A stretch of 64,000 bases of DNA from CAG-791 sp045546175 (GTDB lineage Bacteria > Bacillota > Clostridia > Lachnospirales > Lachnospiraceae), in the NCBI GenBank assembly GCA_045546175.1, contig JAZQCI010000001.1, forward strand, positions 1 through 64,000, given 5' to 3'. This document shows positions 61,888 through 64,000 of this stretch, piece after piece (positions within the stretch are counted from its first letter, which is position 1; every line of letters starts with the position of its first letter). The notes beneath the pieces were generated by a model, which was not told where the DNA came from, ran no database searches, and was given only the letters and a program-made list of their open reading frames with translations. The position numbers were made by a program, and so were the translations under genes.

Positions 61888-63036
61888 ATGGCAAAAATGA
61901 AATATGAGATCATCAAACAGGAAGGGATGGCCAAGTGGGCCCGCATGGAGACCGTACACGGGACGATCGAGACGCCCGTCTTCATGAACGTCGCGACGGC
62001 GGCCGCCATCAAGGGCGGCCTTTCCGCGGACGACCTGCGTAGCATCGATACGCAGGTGGCGCTCTGCAACACCTACCACCTTCACGTAAGGCCGGGGGAT
62101 GAGACGGTCTACAAACTTGGCGGGCTCCACCGCTTCATGCGCTGTGACAAGCCCATCCTCACGGATTCGGGCGGCTTTCAGGTCTTCTCGCTGGCCGACC
62201 TTCGCAAGATCAAGGAGGAGGGCGTCACTTTCCACTCCCATATCGACGGAGCGAGGATCTTTATGGGCCCCGAGGAGAGCATGCGGATCCAGTCCCATCT
62301 GGCTTCCACCATCGCCATGGCCTTCGACGAATGCCCTCCCAGCCACGCGGAGAGAGATTATGTAGAGAAGTCCGTGGCGCGCACCACCAGGTGGCTGGAC
62401 CGGTGCAAAAAAGAGATGGCGCGTCTGAACAGCCTGGAGGAGACGATCAACAAAAACCAGCTTCTGTTTGGCATCAACCAGGGCGCCGTCTACCCTGATA
62501 TCCGGATCGAGCACGCAAAACAGATCTCGGAAATGGACCTGGACGGCTACGCCGTCGGCGGCCTGGCCGTGGGAGAGACCCACGCCGAGATGTATGAGAT
62601 CCTGGACGCGGTCGTCCCGCACCTGCCCAGAAACAAGCCCACTTATCTGATGGGCGTGGGCACTCCGCAGAATATTATCGAGGGTGTGGCCAGAGGGATT
62701 GATTTCTTCGACTGCGTCTATCCCAGCAGGAACGGACGGCACGGGAACCTTTACACAAATAAAGGGACCGTCAGGATCAACAACGCGAAGTATGCGCTCG
62801 ATCCAAGGCCCATCGAAGAGGGCTGCGGTTGTCCGGTCTGCAGAGCCGGTTACTCCAGAGGATATATCCGGCACCTTGTGAAGGCGCAGGAGACCCTGGG
62901 ACTAAGGATGTGCGTCATGCACAATCTCTATTTTTACAATAATCTGATGACGCAGATCCGCGAGGCGATCGATACCGGAACCTTCGCCGCTTTCCGGAAG
63001 AAAATGCTGGAGCAGCTGGAAGGAAACGGAGATTGA
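61888..63036 (+). CDS. tgt: Queuine/preQ1 tRNA-ribosyltransferase
   Basis: Exchanges guanine 34 for preQ1 in tRNAs with GUN anticodons. The 382 residues show the catalytic Asp regions (LTDSGGFQVFSL; FDCVYPSRNGRHG) and the zinc site CGCPVCRAGYSRGY, with a His downstream. QueH, which completes queuosine, lies at 22.4 kb. preQ1-making genes are not in the window. Confidence 0.96.
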   Translation: MAKMKYEIIKQEGMAKWARMETVHGTIETPVFMNVATAAAIKGGLSADDLRSIDTQVALCNTYHLHVRPGDETVYKLGGLHRFMRCDKPILTDSGGFQVFSLADLRKIKEEGVTFHSHIDGARIFMGPEESMRIQSHLASTIAMAFDECPPSHAERDYVEKSVARTTRWLDRCKKEMARLNSLEETINKNQLLFGINQGAVYPDIRIEHAKQISEMDLDGYAVGGLAVGETHAEMYEILDAVVPHLPRNKPTYLMGVGTPQNIIEGVARGIDFFDCVYPSRNGRHGNLYTNKGTVRINNAKYALDPRPIEEGCGCPVCRAGYSRGYIRHLVKAQETLGLRMCVMHNLYFYNNLMTQIREAIDTGTFAAFRKKMLEQLEGNGD

Positions 63037-63115
63037 CGAACCATTGACGGTTGTTGTATGATAAGTTTCAAATGATTTAGAGGCGTTGAAACAGCGCGAT
63101 TGGAGGTACATAATT

Positions 63116-63442
63116 ATGAATGGTTTCATGTTGACCGCGGCATCCACCCCCATATTCACAATCCTGTATATGGCAGTCATTGTCGGTTTCTTCTATTTCT
63201 TCCTGATCAGACCTCAGAGAAAAGAGCAGAAAGAGAAGCAGGCGATGCTCGGACAGCTGGCAGTAGGTGACAGTGTACTCACAACGGCAGGATTCTATGG
63301 AGTGGTGATCGACATGACAGAGGACACCGTGATCGTAGAATTCGGCAACAACAAGAACTGCCGTATTCCTATGCAGAAGGCAGCGATCGTTCAGGTCGAG
63401 AAGCCTGAGGATGCTCTCGAATCAACAGAAGAGAAAAAATAG
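63116..63442 (+). CDS. yajC: Preprotein translocase subunit YajC
   Basis: The 108-residue protein has one membrane segment at about residues 15-35 followed by the conserved FFLIRPQRKEQKEKQAML and a small cytoplasmic domain (VLTTAGFYGVVIDM). It assists SecDF with protein export. The usual gene order tgt-yajC-secDF is kept for the first pair, but secD does not follow; leuB comes next. GGAGG precedes the ATG. Confidence 0.93.
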   Translation: MNGFMLTAASTPIFTILYMAVIVGFFYFFLIRPQRKEQKEKQAMLGQLAVGDSVLTTAGFYGVVIDMTEDTVIVEFGNNKNCRIPMQKAAIVQVEKPEDALESTEEKK

Positions 63443-63453
63443 ATGCTAAGTCT

Positions 63454-63485
63454 GAAGGCATGTGCGAGGCACATGCCTTCTATTT
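63454..63485 (+). terminator. Hairpin after yajC
   Basis: A perfect 12-bp stem GAAGGCATGTGC/GCACATGCCTTC (63454-63465 and 63469-63480) with a 3-nt loop, followed by TATTT. Confidence 0.65.
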
Positions 63486-63579
63486 GGTATATCCGATACG
63501 ATCAATATAATTCAAATTTCTCACCATAGAGATTAATAATTTTCATCTTTGAAAAAGATGGGGACGGAGGTAAACGAGT

Positions 63580-64000
63580 TTGAACAAGAATATCGCAGTG
63601 ATCGCCGGAGACGGCATCGGACCCGAGATCGTGGCAGAAGCCAAAAAAGTGCTGGACAGAGTCTGTGAGAAATACGGACACACTTTTGTCTACACGGACG
63701 TCCTTATGGGCGGGTGCTCGATCGACGCAAACGGAGTTCCGCTCACGGATGAGACCATAGAAATCTGCAAGGGGAGCGACGCGGTGCTGATGGGATCAAT
63801 CGGCGGCGACGCGGCCACATCTCCCTGGTATAAGCTGGCGCCGGAGCTTCGCCCGGAGGCGGGACTGTTAAAACTCCGCAAGTCCCTCAATCTCTACTGC
63901 AACCTCCGACCCGCCTATCTCTTCAAAGAGCTGGCGGACTCCTGCCCGCTGGCCGCCAAAGAGGGCGGAAGAAATTTCGACCTGGTGATCTGCAGAGAGC
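63580..64000 (+). CDS. leuB: 3-isopropylmalate dehydrogenase (3' end cut by window)
   Basis: Only the first 140 residues are visible. TTG at 63580 with GGAGG nine bases upstream gives NKNIAVIAGDGIGPEIVAEA, the NAD-binding opening of LeuB. GLLKLRKSLNLYCNLRPAYL and the DLVICRE end are typical of the family and hold the substrate-binding arginines. The leucine pathway step is oxidative decarboxylation of 3-isopropylmalate. The 99 bases upstream show no T-box or leucine leader. Confidence 0.93.
   Translation, partial: MNKNIAVIAGDGIGPEIVAEAKKVLDRVCEKYGHTFVYTDVLMGGCSIDANGVPLTDETIEICKGSDAVLMGSIGGDAATSPWYKLAPELRPEAGLLKLRKSLNLYCNLRPAYLFKELADSCPLAAKEGGRNFDLVICRE

Noticed and set aside
63482..63579. 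T-box or leucine leader before leuB
   Set aside because: The gap is only about 100 bases and shows neither a T-box sequence nor a leucine-rich leader peptide.

Overview
The window looks like a chromosomal segment from an anaerobic member of the Clostridia, most likely a Lachnospiraceae relative. The evidence is the gene set: a YerC-type TrpR-like regulator, a eukaryote-like HisA, AddAB, a DUF6106-like membrane protein, a TetR protein typical of that family, butyryl-CoA dehydrogenase, and the order rpmE - DUF1385 - prmC - prfA. Flanking genes are visibly GC-rich and nearly all on the + strand. Species cannot be assigned from the sequence alone.

Layout: (1) 1-2610 holds the 3' part of livF, a CBS-ACT protein and an iron-dependent alcohol dehydrogenase. 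(2) 2670-18186 is a more A+T-rich integrated element of about 15.5 kb, bounded by an 18-bp direct repeat. The right copy is the 3' end of an intact tRNA-Trp gene. (3) 18.4-28.0 kb carries purL, queH, argS, a CobO-like ATPase, dapA, dapB and hisA. (4) 28.2-42.1 kb carries csp, yerC, yfhO, an ACT regulator, hom, lysC, a DUF6106-like gene, guaB, glnS, a TetR gene with a divergent acidic membrane protein, and a uracil permease behind a candidate attenuator. (5) 42.4-49.6 kb is addB-addA. (6) 49.8-64 kb carries bcd, a CPBP protease, rpmE, DUF1385, prmC, prfA, ppx/gppA, ppk1, a lactonase-like propeller gene, aroC, tgt, yajC and the start of leuB.

The element is the unusual part. It has a divergent XRE repressor, three 40-bp repeats, and a phage-type recombination and replication run (YqaJ nuclease, DUF1351, RecT, DUF1064, DnaD-like initiator, helicase-loader-like protein). 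These are followed by a single HK97-gp10-like protein, a P-loop protein, a noncoding region that could be an origin, a ribbon-helix-helix regulator with its own palindromic operators, a string of small unknown genes, two sigma-like proteins and a tyrosine integrase beside attR. I see no terminase, portal, capsid, lysis, relaxase or conjugation genes. It therefore matches neither a complete prophage nor an ICE, and a phage-satellite-like or self-replicating island is the working idea. Two extra genes carry separate pieces of the integrase: a catalytic core without the nucleophilic tyrosine, and an arm-binding domain alone.

The chromosome also carries a family of structured intergenic repeats (about 80-115 bp, nested hairpins) at 28.1, 32.1, 42.2-42.4 and 53.3 kb, with fragments at 52.3 and 54.4 kb. 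One fragment appears to supply the ribosome binding site of the next gene. The aspartate-family genes (dapA, dapB, hom, lysC), the polyphosphate pair (ppx/gppA, ppk1) and the DNA-repair pair (addB, addA) form the clearest functional groups.
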